Source: Pollutibacter soli (GTDB taxonomy: Bacteria; Bacteroidota; Bacteroidia; Chitinophagales; Chitinophagaceae). From it: a stretch of 64,000 bases of DNA. Below are positions 1 through 8,830 of the stretch, in pieces (position 1 is the stretch's first letter; the number at the start of each line of letters is the position of its first letter). Position numbers and translations under genes: made by a program. Location: positions 558,001 to 622,000 of the forward strand of contig JARJHS010000002.1 of the NCBI GenBank assembly GCA_029269725.1, given 5' to 3'. Below the pieces are notes generated by a model that was not told the DNA's origin, searched no databases, and saw only the letters and a program-made list of their open reading frames with translations.

Positions 1-1497
1 GAGCAGGAGATTATCCGCAGAGAGAAATTGAAAGAGTTTGCCCAGCTGGGAATAGATCCTTTCCCCGCACCGCTTTTCCCGGTGAACAGCAATGCTGCCT
101 ATATCAAGGCCAACTACAAGGGAGAAGAAAATAAGGCTGATTTTGCTGAGGTCGTTTTAGCCGGTCGTGTGATGAGCATCCGTGATATGGGCAAAGCAAG
201 TTTTGCTGTATTGCAGGACAGTACGGGCAAGATTCAGCTGTATGTGAAACGAGATGAGATCTGCCCCGGGGAAGACAAGACGCTTTATGATAAGGTTTGG
301 AAACACCTTACTGACATGGGTGATATTATTGGCGTAAAAGGATACGTATTCACCACAAAAACGGGTGAAACTTCCATTCACGTCAGGGAACTTGTTTTTC
401 TTACTAAGTCATTGAAACCACTCCCTGTTGTAAAGGAAAAAGAAGGTGAAACTTTTGATGCCGTTACCGATCCTGAATTCAGGTATCGTCAGCGGTATGC
501 AGACCTGATCGTGAATCCGCAGGTGAAAGAAACTTTTGTTAAGCGCTCAAAACTGATCAACTCGATGCGCGAATTTCTGAACAGTCGCGGCGCTATTGAA
601 GTAGATACTCCCGTTCTGCAAAGCATTCCTGGCGGTGCAGCAGCCCGTCCCTTTACAACGCATCATAATGCGCTGGATATACCGATGTACCTGCGCATTG
701 CCAATGAACTTTATCTGAAAAGACTGATTGTTGGGGGCTTTGACTGGGTATATGAATTCAGTCGCAATTTCCGTAATGAAGGAATGGATCGTACCCATAA
801 TCCGGAATTCACTGTACTCGAATTTTATACTGCCTACAAGGATTATCTGTGGATGATGGAAACAACAGAACAGCTACTCGAAAAAGCAGCGATCGATGTT
901 AACGGAGATTCAACCTGTGAAGTTGATGGAAAGCAGATCAGCTTCAAAGCGCCGTTTGCGCGCATCACGATGTATGATGCAATAAAACAATATACTGGTA
1001 TTGACATCAGCGGAATGAATGAAGATCAGATCCGTGAAGTATGTAAGCAACAGCATATTCATGTTGAACCGAGCATGGGTAAAGGAAAACTGATTGACGA
1101 ACTTTTCAGCGAAAAATGTGAACATCATTTTATTCAGCCGACTTTTATCATCGACTATCCTGTAGAGATGAGTCCGCTGACAAAAAAACATCGCAGCAAA
1201 CCAGGTCTTGTTGAAAGATTTGAACTGATGGTGAATGGAAAAGAAATCGCAAATGCATATTCTGAATTAAACGATCCGATCGATCAGCGTGCACGTTTCG
1301 AAGAGCAGGTAGCCCTGATGGAAAGAGGCGATGATGAAGCGATGTTTATTGATTACGATTTCTTACGCGCACTGGAATATGGAATGCCGCCAACCTCGGG
1401 TATTGGGTTCGGTATCGACAGAATTTGTATGCTGCTAACCGGGCAGTCATCAATACAGGATGTATTGTTATTCCCGATGATGAGACCGGAGAAATGA
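1..1497 (+). CDS. lysS: Lysyl-tRNA synthetase, class II (5' end cut by window)
   Basis: This enzyme charges tRNA-Lys with lysine in the cytoplasm. The reading frame is open from base 1 (EQEIIRREKLKEFAQLG...), so the true start lies upstream and only a few N-terminal residues are missing. An OB-fold anticodon-binding domain covers roughly residues 45-130 (VVLAGRVMSIRDMGKASF). The class II catalytic core follows, with motif 2 (FRNEGMDRTHNPEF, about residue 257) and motif 3 (GIGFGIDRICML, about residue 467). The gene ends in TGA and is followed by about 210 bp without a gene. The length and motifs are ordinary for bacterial LysS. Confidence 0.97.
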   Translation, partial: EQEIIRREKLKEFAQLGIDPFPAPLFPVNSNAAYIKANYKGEENKADFAEVVLAGRVMSIRDMGKASFAVLQDSTGKIQLYVKRDEICPGEDKTLYDKVWKHLTDMGDIIGVKGYVFTTKTGETSIHVRELVFLTKSLKPLPVVKEKEGETFDAVTDPEFRYRQRYADLIVNPQVKETFVKRSKLINSMREFLNSRGAIEVDTPVLQSIPGGAAARPFTTHHNALDIPMYLRIANELYLKRLIVGGFDWVYEFSRNFRNEGMDRTHNPEFTVLEFYTAYKDYLWMMETTEQLLEKAAIDVNGDSTCEVDGKQISFKAPFARITMYDAIKQYTGIDISGMNEDQIREVCKQQHIHVEPSMGKGKLIDELFSEKCEHHFIQPTFIIDYPVEMSPLTKKHRSKPGLVERFELMVNGKEIANAYSELNDPIDQRARFEEQVALMERGDDEAMFIDYDFLRALEYGMPPTSGIGFGIDRICMLLTGQSSIQDVLLFPMMRPEK

Positions 1498-1518
1498 CAT
1501 TCAATATTGAATTAGAAA

Positions 1519-1590
1519 GGAAGCCTGGTGTCAGCGCCTACACGGATGTAAAAGTCAAAGCGTGAAATTCCCTGCACCAGGTTTACTTCC
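1519..1590. repeat. Inverted repeat downstream of lysS
   Basis: Arms GGAAG-CCTGGTG (1519-1530) and CACCAGG-TTTA-CTTCC (1575-1590) can pair as 7 + 5 bp with a 4-nt bulge around a 44-nt loop. There is no T-run, so it is not a standard intrinsic terminator. The rest of 1498-1707 holds nothing recognisable. Confidence 0.35.
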
Positions 1591-1707
1591 GCTTTCGGTT
1601 AAAAATCTTATCCCTTTATTCGGCGTTTCTGCAAAGTTGAGCAGTTCAACGAACAAGGAACAACGATGAGCGAAGTGCACCGCCAGTTTTCATTTAATCA
1701 GCAATGC

Positions 1708-3057
1708 CTATTTAAACACCTGAATTAAACTATACATCGCTACCAACATCACAGAGATCACGCTTATCCAGAGTGCAAGATCATAAAATCCCGAAGATGG
1801 GATCAGTTGCTGACGTTTGTACCTGAAATATAAACCAGCGAGAGCTACAAGGATCAGCAAAACCGCGCCAACAATGCCGCCTGATATGATCATCATCACC
1901 GGCATTTTTAAAAACAGGAAAGTGAATATCCAAATGATCGGAAAAACAATCGTAACGAATTTTATCGATTTTCCTCTTTGTACCGGATTATAAAAATCAA
2001 TCCATCTGAACTGACCGGCGATATCAGTAAATAAACGACTCCAGTAGGCAACGGTGGCAAATACACTCGAAAAAAGAACGAAGAATGCCCCTGTCAGGAA
2101 AATATATTCAACATTTGACCCTAACGCGGATGTGTATATGCTGGCGAGGGTTTTTACCATCGCAGTATCTGTGGGAACGAGTCCCTGCTTATGGAGGATT
2201 GATGCACCCAGCAGGTAAAATGCTGCAGTTACCAAAGTATAAATGATCATGGCAACGATGGCATCGAGATACATTACTTTGGTCCAGCCTTTTGCCCGGT
2301 TGATCCATTCCGGTGTATTTTCTCTCGGGCCGGTATATGCAGCATATCCTTTTTCCAGGCACCAATACGTGTAAGCGAGTATTTCATCACTGGCAACACC
2401 CGTTATTCCGAATGCTCCGAGTGCGATTACCAGCATCTGCCCGTGTAAATCGAAACGCATTCCACGGATCACTTCACTAAAAGTAAAATCATAGGGCGTA
2501 TATCGAACGTACCAAAGGCAGGTCAGAGTTAGTATCGTAAAGGCAAGCGTCATAATCAGGGAAAGTTTCTCCACTACAGAGTACCACCCCTTGTAAATAA
2601 ATACTGCTGCTATAAATGCGGAAAATACGACATGCAGTTCCAGCGGGACTGAAGGAAATAACATCTTCAGCACCAATGCCGATCCGCCCAGTATACCTCC
2701 AAGCTGAATATTCTTAAGCAGAGTAAGGATAAATACCAGGATGACTGACCATTTGCCGCCGCTCTTTTTAGTGCCGGGAAGTTTGCGGAACGATTGCATG
2801 ATGGTCTCGCCAGTCTGAATAGTATGCTTCCCAAATTCAAGCTGGATCGTTACTTTAATAAGGCAACTAACGATGATAACCCAAAATGCAGCGAAGCCTG
2901 CTTTCGCTCCGAGTGCGGTTGTCGCGATCAGTTCTCCCGATCCAACAATGGAAGCGGAAAGAATAAAACCGGGCCCTAAAAATTTCAGACTCTTAAGAAT
3001 GCCTTTGGGTGGCTCCTGGATGGTTTGGGTTGTGATGACGTATTTATCGTTCTGCAT
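1708..3057 (-). CDS. Nramp-family transporter with non-canonical metal site
   Basis: A 449-residue inner-membrane protein with about 11 hydrophobic helices. The N-terminal signature GPGFILSASIVGSGE (about 28-42) aligns with the first helix of Nramp Mn/Fe transporters. The canonical metal-binding DPGN is replaced by VGSGE, and the helix-6 MPH region by GITGVASDE (about 217-225). The fold is therefore Nramp-like, but the usual D/N and M ligands are absent, and the substrate cannot be given from sequence. It faces lysS convergently and is separated from the next minus-strand gene by 113 bp. Known Nramp-related clades with altered ligands transport Mg or Al; assignment to any of these would be inference. 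Confidence 0.8.
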   Translation of the reverse strand: MQNDKYVITTQTIQEPPKGILKSLKFLGPGFILSASIVGSGELIATTALGAKAGFAAFWVIIVSCLIKVTIQLEFGKHTIQTGETIMQSFRKLPGTKKSGGKWSVILVFILTLLKNIQLGGILGGSALVLKMLFPSVPLELHVVFSAFIAAVFIYKGWYSVVEKLSLIMTLAFTILTLTCLWYVRYTPYDFTFSEVIRGMRFDLHGQMLVIALGAFGITGVASDEILAYTYWCLEKGYAAYTGPRENTPEWINRAKGWTKVMYLDAIVAMIIYTLVTAAFYLLGASILHKQGLVPTDTAMVKTLASIYTSALGSNVEYIFLTGAFFVLFSSVFATVAYWSRLFTDIAGQFRWIDFYNPVQRGKSIKFVTIVFPIIWIFTFLFLKMPVMMIISGGIVGAVLLILVALAGLYFRYKRQQLIPSSGFYDLALWISVISVMLVAMYSLIQVFK

Positions 3058-3170
3058 TTCTTATGATGACAATATTTCAGCACAAGAAATTATGCAGAAT
3101 AATTCATTTTCAAACATCAATCTTAAAACATGCAGAAAAATGCTTCAACTGGGCAGGATGCTTCAATACA

Positions 3171-4478
3171 TCATTCCAATATCAATAGTACCGAATCTGT
3201 TTTCAACCTTTTTTTTAAGAGCGTTTCAATTTTCAGAAGATCGGGCTTTTGTAATTTTCCATTATATTTTAAGACTGCCAGGAAAGTTGAAGCAGGTGTG
3301 GAATCTTTATTGAACTTTATAGCAGGCTGTAATATTGACGAAATCAGTGAAGGATAAATGATTTTTAATTCCGAATGGATGTCTTTGCCAAGTTCGGTTA
3401 GTTTCCGCAGGCTGTCATCTTTTCGCTTGTATTCATTAAGTTCAAAACTGGCCTGTTGAAGAAGCTGGAAAGTTTGATCACCGGTTTTGTCGGAGCTTTC
3501 ATCTCTTGCATTGTCATACGCAAATCCCTGTCTTATATTCAGTTTAGTATCCTGGAGATGATAATTTTTTAATTTTCCTTTCAATGTCTTGATTTCTGCT
3601 TCGGATATCTCACGTCCGCCATAGATTAAAGTTATATGGCGTTCCTTGCTGTCAATCTTTTTATTCAACAGATAATCGTTTGGGAAATTCGCTTCAATTG
3701 AAATAAATTTTTCTGCATTTTTATTAAACTCATCCCTTTTGACAAGGTCGTAAGCAAAATATACGCTCGGGATGAGTGTAATTAAAACGACCAGGTAAAT
3801 TGTACGCTTAGCGACAATCTCCAGATTGGAAGTTGCCATATGTATCCGGGGATATCTCAGGGACTTGACCACCAGGAAAGCGGCAACAGCAATAAACACA
3901 CTGTTGATGATATACAGGTAGATGGCTCCAAGGAAAAAATTCAGGCGAAGTGTAGCGATGCCGTATCCGGCAGTGCACAAAGGCGGCATAAGGGCTGTAG
4001 CTATTGCAACGCCCGGAATAACATTGCCTTTGATTTTACTGGCCGTGGCCAGCATACCAGCGAATCCGCCAAACAACGCAATGACTACATCATACACTGT
4101 GGGCGTTGTTCTTGCAAGAATTTCTGAGTGCGCGTCGTAAAGGGGTGTGATCAGAAAATAGATCGTCGAAGTGGTAAGAGCCGTAAACGTAGCAACAAGA
4201 TAATTGTAAATTGATTTTTTGAGAATGGTTGCGTTGTTGATACCAACAGAATATCCAATGCCCATGATCGGCCCCATCAAAGGAGAAATAAGCATTGCTC
4301 CAATGATGACAGCAGTAGAGTTTACATTAAGGCCAAGTGACGCGACGAAAATCGCAAAAACCAGAATCCAGAGATTGGTGCCACGAAATACAATACCAGA
4401 TTGAATATTGTTATTTACTATTTCCGGATTTTCTTTCTCGTCCTTCAATCTGAGGCGATCGGTAAAATCACTTTTCAT
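3171..4478 (-). CDS. DUF389 (TIGR00341-like) membrane protein
   Basis: A 435-residue protein. The N-terminal half carries six or so hydrophobic helices with the DUF389 signature around residues 45-75 (VASLGLNVNSTAVIIGAM, then LISPLMGPIMGIGYSVG). The C-terminal half (about 250-435) is soluble, charged and helix-rich (KLTELGKDIHSELKIIYPSL) and is presumably extracytoplasmic or cytoplasmic depending on topology. No function is established for the family. It lies between the Nramp-like transporter and an oxidoreductase on the same strand. The assignment to the family is secure; a role in ion transport would be only a guess from its neighbour. Confidence 0.85.
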   Translation of the reverse strand: MKSDFTDRLRLKDEKENPEIVNNNIQSGIVFRGTNLWILVFAIFVASLGLNVNSTAVIIGAMLISPLMGPIMGIGYSVGINNATILKKSIYNYLVATFTALTTSTIYFLITPLYDAHSEILARTTPTVYDVVIALFGGFAGMLATASKIKGNVIPGVAIATALMPPLCTAGYGIATLRLNFFLGAIYLYIINSVFIAVAAFLVVKSLRYPRIHMATSNLEIVAKRTIYLVVLITLIPSVYFAYDLVKRDEFNKNAEKFISIEANFPNDYLLNKKIDSKERHITLIYGGREISEAEIKTLKGKLKNYHLQDTKLNIRQGFAYDNARDESSDKTGDQTFQLLQQASFELNEYKRKDDSLRKLTELGKDIHSELKIIYPSLISSILQPAIKFNKDSTPASTFLAVLKYNGKLQKPDLLKIETLLKKRLKTDSVLLILE

Positions 4479-4501
4479 CTGGCGGTAATTTAATCAGAAT
4501 A

Positions 4502-5902
4502 TCAGGTAGCAGCAATTTCCGGTGGCAACAGTCGCACATCTTCGATTGATCTGTTCAGTCGGCTTCTTTCAGCTGCAAAAGCCACCAGGTGACTTTCAAC
4601 AGAAATATCTATTGAAGAACTCAGAAGGGTTGGATTATTCTGTGCAACAGCCTGTACCCAATCACGAACAAGTCCAAAATCACCGCCACCATGAGCATCC
4701 GTTTTCATGCTCCAGGTAGTTTGTTTTCTATTCCTGAATTCCGTTAACGTGAAGGTTTCCATATCACCAACGATATCTCCTTTAGAACCCATGATACGTG
4801 TTCTGCGACCTTCATAAGAAACATGCGCTTCCATTGAGAATGCCGCTGTAACTCCATTTTCAAAAAGCATATTTACTGTAAGATGATCGGGTTGATCGTT
4901 ATCCATACGATAAACGCAGCGACCGTAATCAGTAGTCTTCAATGCATGCAGGATCTGTTCATCCCATTTGTCTTTGTCTTCCGGAAGATCAAAAACATAC
5001 AGTCTTTTTCTGTCGCGATAGTAGATCTGCAATGCCGAATAGGGACAACTGCTTTCTACTTTGCATCCATCTGTACACCGCTCAGTACTTCCGGCAGGAG
5101 CATTGGCATTGGTAAACCAACGCAGGTTACCAAAGCAATGGACATCATGCACAGGACTGTTCACCAGCCATCGAATGATGTCGGTATCATGACAGGATTT
5201 GGCAAGAATGATCGGTGTCGCCATTTTACTGTTGCGCCATTTCCCGCGTACATAGGAATGGCTCATATGAATATGTTCAATCGGCTCCATGTGATGCACA
5301 CTGATGATATCACCGATCAGTCCCGCATCGATAACTTCTTTCAATTCACGGAAATAAGGTGAATAACGAAGTACATGACAGACACCGACAATTTTCTTTG
5401 TTTCCATTGCCTTGCTCAAAATTTCCCTGCACTCTTTTTCAGTCGGTGCAGCCGGTTTCTCAAGCAGAACATTGTAACCCGCATCCAGTGCAGTAAGGCA
5501 GGGTTCTGTATGTAAATGATCAGGCGTAGCAATAATTACCGCGTCAGCAATTTTTCCCGATCTGAACACCTGCTTCCAATCATTGAAAGAGAATTTTTCG
5601 GGAATACCATGGGTTGCTGCGATCCGTTTTCTCCTTTCCGGATTTGAATCTGCAACACCAACAATTTTTAATTCCGATGGAAATTTCGCAGCATAAGACG
5701 CATAAATATTTCCGCGATGACCGGCGCCGATCAGGATCGCTGTTACGGGAGTCGTCAACTTTTTATGACGTGAATCAAAGAATACATCATCGTGCAGACC
5801 AAACAGCGCAGCAAATTCCTTCCAGCGCAGCACAACGGAATCGGTAACTGAATAAAATGATCGTAGAAATTTTCTCGCGGAAATAAACTGACGAAGAGAC
5901 AT
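4502..5902 (-). CDS. Gfo/Idh/MocA-family NAD(P)-dependent oxidoreductase
   Basis: A 466-residue protein counted from the ATG at 5902 (a TTG two codons upstream is also possible). About 50 N-terminal residues precede a Rossmann motif (ILIGAGHRGNIYASYA). The family Lys motif EKPAAPTEKEC follows, and SCHDTDIIRWL fits the C-terminal substrate domain. A CX3CX5C cluster (CTDGCKVESSCPYSA) in the middle could bind metal. There is no twin-arginine or lipoprotein signal, so it is probably cytoplasmic. Family members oxidise or reduce sugars and cyclitols; the substrate is not visible here. A TATTTTTG box lies on its strand at 5921-5928. Confidence 0.88.
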   Translation of the reverse strand: MSLRQFISARKFLRSFYSVTDSVVLRWKEFAALFGLHDDVFFDSRHKKLTTPVTAILIGAGHRGNIYASYAAKFPSELKIVGVADSNPERRKRIAATHGIPEKFSFNDWKQVFRSGKIADAVIIATPDHLHTEPCLTALDAGYNVLLEKPAAPTEKECREILSKAMETKKIVGVCHVLRYSPYFRELKEVIDAGLIGDIISVHHMEPIEHIHMSHSYVRGKWRNSKMATPIILAKSCHDTDIIRWLVNSPVHDVHCFGNLRWFTNANAPAGSTERCTDGCKVESSCPYSALQIYYRDRKRLYVFDLPEDKDKWDEQILHALKTTDYGRCVYRMDNDQPDHLTVNMLFENGVTAAFSMEAHVSYEGRRTRIMGSKGDIVGDMETFTLTEFRNRKQTTWSMKTDAHGGGDFGLVRDWVQAVAQNNPTLLSSSIDISVESHLVAFAAERSRLNRSIEDVRLLPPEIAAT

Positions 5903-5920
5903 AGCCAATCAATATAAAAT

Positions 5921-5928
5921 CAAAAATA
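5921..5928 (-). promoter_or_regulatory. Candidate -7 box (TATTTTTG) of the Gfo/Idh gene
   Basis: The plus strand reads CAAAAATA, that is TATTTTTG on the coding strand, matching TAnnTTTG. It is 18 bp upstream of the ATG, giving a leader of about 14 nt. It directly abuts the GGCAAAAGGCAGGAGGC-type repeat. Confidence 0.5.
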
Positions 5929-5959
5929 GGCAAAAGGCAGGAGGCAAAAAGCAAAAGGA
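5929..5959. repeat. Interspersed GGCAAAAGGCAGGAGGC-type repeat
   Basis: Reads GGCAAAAGGCAGGAGGC then AAAAAGCAAAAGG. Related sequence occurs near 15973, 27436, 22515, 38252, 38390 and 46840, always between genes. At this site it continues straight out of the -7 box of the neighbouring gene. Confidence 0.6.
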
Positions 5960-6009
5960 CATAACTCGTGAAAAGTTAGTCTGTTAAAATTTATTCCACT
6001 TCCTTCAGA

Positions 6010-6537
6010 TTATTTTTTACGTATCGATTTGTATATACGAATAGCCAAAGTCAAGAGTAGAATTAGTGCAGCCAGGCCAGCAAGTCCATACCAAAGGTCA
6101 AGCGTGTTTTTCATCACAACGAGAAACACGACTGCGAATAGTATAACAGTGGGTACTTCATTCCACAACCGTAGTTGTTGTCCATTGTATTTAAACTCGT
6201 TATTTTTTTGCTGAGTATATATCGCCTGCAGGCTGAAATGATAGAGATAGAGTAGAGCAACAAAAACCAGTTTTAATTTCAGCCAGCCGGTCAATGGAAA
6301 AATCATAAGAAGTCTTGCACCAAGCAGGAGTGTTATAATTGCTGACGGCCATGTAATGCCAAACAACAGTCTTTTTTTCATAAGCTGATATTGCGACTGC
6401 AAAATGCTTTTTGCTTTTTCGTCGGGGAGCTGGTTGGCTTCCGCTGCATATACCATTAATCGTGGCAAATAAAAAAGACCTGCAAACCAGGTGACGATAA
6501 AAATGATATGCAGGGCTTTAATATATCCGGCTTCCAT
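6010..6537 (-). CDS. hemJ: HemJ-type protoporphyrinogen IX oxidase
   Basis: A 175-residue membrane protein with four or five hydrophobic helices. The N-terminus MEAGYIKALHIIFIVTWFAGLFYLPRL carries the His and the W-F-G-L-F-Y-L-P-R-L block typical of HemJ (UPF0093/CopD-like). HemJ oxidises protoporphyrinogen IX to protoporphyrin IX. Only 2 bp separate it from hemL, and it is the last gene of the hem run, which has no hemG or hemY. The context supports it as the protoporphyrinogen oxidase of this pathway. The product would be used by ferrochelatase HemH, encoded at the other end of the cluster. Confidence 0.88.
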   Translation of the reverse strand: MEAGYIKALHIIFIVTWFAGLFYLPRLMVYAAEANQLPDEKAKSILQSQYQLMKKRLLFGITWPSAIITLLLGARLLMIFPLTGWLKLKLVFVALLYLYHFSLQAIYTQQKNNEFKYNGQQLRLWNEVPTVILFAVVFLVVMKNTLDLWYGLAGLAALILLLTLAIRIYKSIRKK

Positions 6538-6539
6538 AT

Positions 6540-7826
6540 CTATAAATGCGAAAGGAATTTTTCGGTCACATGGAAGGTATGATTCAATTCTTTTTCTCCG
6601 ATCGCAGTACTGATAAACCAGGTTTCAAAAGGAGAGGGGGGCAGATAAACACCTTCGGCAAGGGAGGCGTGAAAATATTTTTTGAAGAGATCATTATTAG
6701 CTGCGATGGCTGATGTAAAATCCACAACTGCATGATCACTGAAATGTACACTGATCATACTCGCTGCGCGGTTGATCGTCACCGGCACTTTTTTCCTGGT
6801 GAAAATTTCGAGAAGGCCAGCTTCCAGTTTTGCTGTTGTGGCTTCCAGTTGATCATATATTTCCGGTTGTTCGTTCAGTGTTTTCAGCATCGTATATCCC
6901 GCACGCATCGCAAGCGGATTCCCACTCAATGTCCCCGCCTGGTACACTTTTCCGGTCGGTGCTACCATGTTCATGATTTCTTTTTTGCCACCATATGCAC
7001 CTACCGGAAGTCCGCCTCCAATAATTTTTCCATAGGTAACGAGGTCAGCCGCAATGCCGAAAAACTCCTGTGCACCTCCAGGTGCGAGGCGGAAACCAGT
7101 CATGACTTCATCAAAAATCAAAACAATATTTTCCTGGTCGCAGAGGTCACGAAGCCCCTGAAGGAATGCATGTTGCGGAGGTACACAGCCCATATTGCCC
7201 GCGACAGGTTCGATAATAATCGCTGCGATCTGATTTTTATTTCTTTCAACCAGTTGTTCAACCTCAGCCAGGTTGTTATAGGATGCAGTTAAAGTATCGT
7301 TTGCAATTTCAGATGTTACGCCAGGTACGGATTGAATACCTAATGTCGCTACACCGCTGCCGGCACTTACAAGAAAACTATCAGCATGACCATGATAGCA
7401 ACCTTCGAATTTGATGAGTTTGTTTTTTCCTGTATAACCGCGTGCAAGGCGAAGTGCACTCATACAGGCCTCCGTTCCACTATTGACCATACGAACAAGA
7501 TCAATATTCGGAACCATCTGTTTGATCAGTTCGGCCATTTCAATTTCAAGTTCCGTTGGTGCACCAAAACTCAATGAGTATTGCAATTGGTCCTGTATTG
7601 CTTTCAGTACTGGCTCATAGGCATGACCCAGGATCATCGGCCCCCAGCTGTTAATATAATCGATATACTCATTACCGTCAGCATCTTTTAAATAAGCGCC
7701 CTTAGCCGATTGGATAAACAGAGGCGTTCCTCCTACACTTCTGAATGCACGTACCGGCGAGTTAACTCCTCCCGGTATGGATTCATTTGCCCGCGCAAAC
7801 AAAGTTTCACTCTGAGTATATTTCAT
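6540..7826 (-). CDS. hemL: Glutamate-1-semialdehyde 2,1-aminomutase
   Basis: A 428-residue PLP enzyme that converts glutamate-1-semialdehyde to 5-aminolevulinate, the second step of the C5 route. The family N-terminus (SIPGGVNSPVRAF, about 15-27), the YHGHAD block, the PLP-site FDEVMTGFR and the Schiff-base Lys in TYGKIIGGGLPVGAYGG are all present. Length is normal. It follows hemB by 29 bp and precedes hemJ by 2 bp, so it is probably co-transcribed with both. Confidence 0.97.
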   Translation of the reverse strand: MKYTQSETLFARANESIPGGVNSPVRAFRSVGGTPLFIQSAKGAYLKDADGNEYIDYINSWGPMILGHAYEPVLKAIQDQLQYSLSFGAPTELEIEMAELIKQMVPNIDLVRMVNSGTEACMSALRLARGYTGKNKLIKFEGCYHGHADSFLVSAGSGVATLGIQSVPGVTSEIANDTLTASYNNLAEVEQLVERNKNQIAAIIIEPVAGNMGCVPPQHAFLQGLRDLCDQENIVLIFDEVMTGFRLAPGGAQEFFGIAADLVTYGKIIGGGLPVGAYGGKKEIMNMVAPTGKVYQAGTLSGNPLAMRAGYTMLKTLNEQPEIYDQLEATTAKLEAGLLEIFTRKKVPVTINRAASMISVHFSDHAVVDFTSAIAANNDLFKKYFHASLAEGVYLPPSPFETWFISTAIGEKELNHTFHVTEKFLSHL

Positions 7827-7855
7827 TCTTACTGATTGATGAGATTAAAGATGGT

Positions 7856-8830
7856 CTAACTGATCAGTCCCACAATGTCTTTTGCAAAATAACTTGCAAT
7901 CAGATCTGCACCCGCTCTTTTGATTGAAGTGGTCGTTTCCAGTATTGCTTTATCCTCATTAAGCCAACCACGCTCAGCGGCTGCCTTAATCATAGAATAC
8001 TCACCACTCACCTGGTATGCAGCAACAGGAACGGATACCTGGTTTTTAACTTCCCTGATGATATCGAGATAACTCAGTGCCGGTTTCACCATCACAATAT
8101 CAGCACCTTCTTCTATATCCATCAGCGTTTCTTTTACCGCCTCGATGCGATTGGCGTAGTCCATCTGGTATGTTTTTTTGTCGCCAAATCCCGGAGCGCT
8201 GTCCAATGCATCACGGAACGGACCGTAAAAACAGGATGCATATTTCGCACTGTAGCTAAGTATTCCGGTTCTGTTAAAATTATTTTCTTCAAAAGCTTTC
8301 CTGATGGCAGCAATTCGTCCGTCCATCATATCACTGGGAGCAACAAAATCGGCACCTGCTTTCGCGTGACTTAAACTCATCGCACTCAGAACCTCTACCG
8401 TTTCATCATTCAGGATCTCGCCATTTTCGACAAGGCCATCATGTCCATCACTGTTGTATGGATCAAGCGCCACGTCCGTCATCACACACATTTCAGGAAC
8501 AGCATTTTTTATTTCTTTGACAGCACGCTGCATGAGGCCATCGGGATTTATTGCTTCTGAACCTTTTTTGTTTTTAAGATGATCAGGACATTTGATGAAA
8601 AGTAAAACAGAGGGAATGCCGATGCTGTGAAGATGTTTTACTTCGTCAATGGTGAGATCAAGACTTCTCCGGAAATATCCCGGCATTGAAATGATCTCTT
8701 CCTGGACTTTTTCTCCTTCAATGATGAACAAGGGCGCGATAAAATCAGACGGCTGAAGAGTGGTTTCCGAAACCATCTGCCTCACTGCTGCAGATTTTCT
8801 GAGTATTCGTCCGCGCTTAATTAAATGCAT
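7856..8830 (-). CDS. hemB: Delta-aminolevulinic acid dehydratase (porphobilinogen synthase)
   Basis: A 324-residue cytosolic enzyme that condenses two 5-aminolevulinate molecules to porphobilinogen. The ATG at 8830 (MHLIKRGRILRKS) is chosen over an in-frame start 8 codons upstream because it matches family N-termini; it overlaps the end of hemF by 10 bp. Both active-site lysine blocks are present (YSAKYASCFYGPFRDA and MVKPALSYLD). The metal-site segment reads DVALDPYNSDGHDG: Ala/Asp positions replace the Cys ligands of zinc-dependent enzymes, which suggests the magnesium-type enzyme. Confidence 0.96.
   Translation of the reverse strand: MHLIKRGRILRKSAAVRQMVSETTLQPSDFIAPLFIIEGEKVQEEIISMPGYFRRSLDLTIDEVKHLHSIGIPSVLLFIKCPDHLKNKKGSEAINPDGLMQRAVKEIKNAVPEMCVMTDVALDPYNSDGHDGLVENGEILNDETVEVLSAMSLSHAKAGADFVAPSDMMDGRIAAIRKAFEENNFNRTGILSYSAKYASCFYGPFRDALDSAPGFGDKKTYQMDYANRIEAVKETLMDIEEGADIVMVKPALSYLDIIREVKNQVSVPVAAYQVSGEYSMIKAAAERGWLNEDKAILETTTSIKRAGADLIASYFAKDIVGLIS

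Noticed and set aside
1708-3057. Nramp-like gene as a plain Mn transporter (mntH)
   Set aside because: The DPGN and MPH ligand motifs are both missing, so the gene symbol would be misleading.
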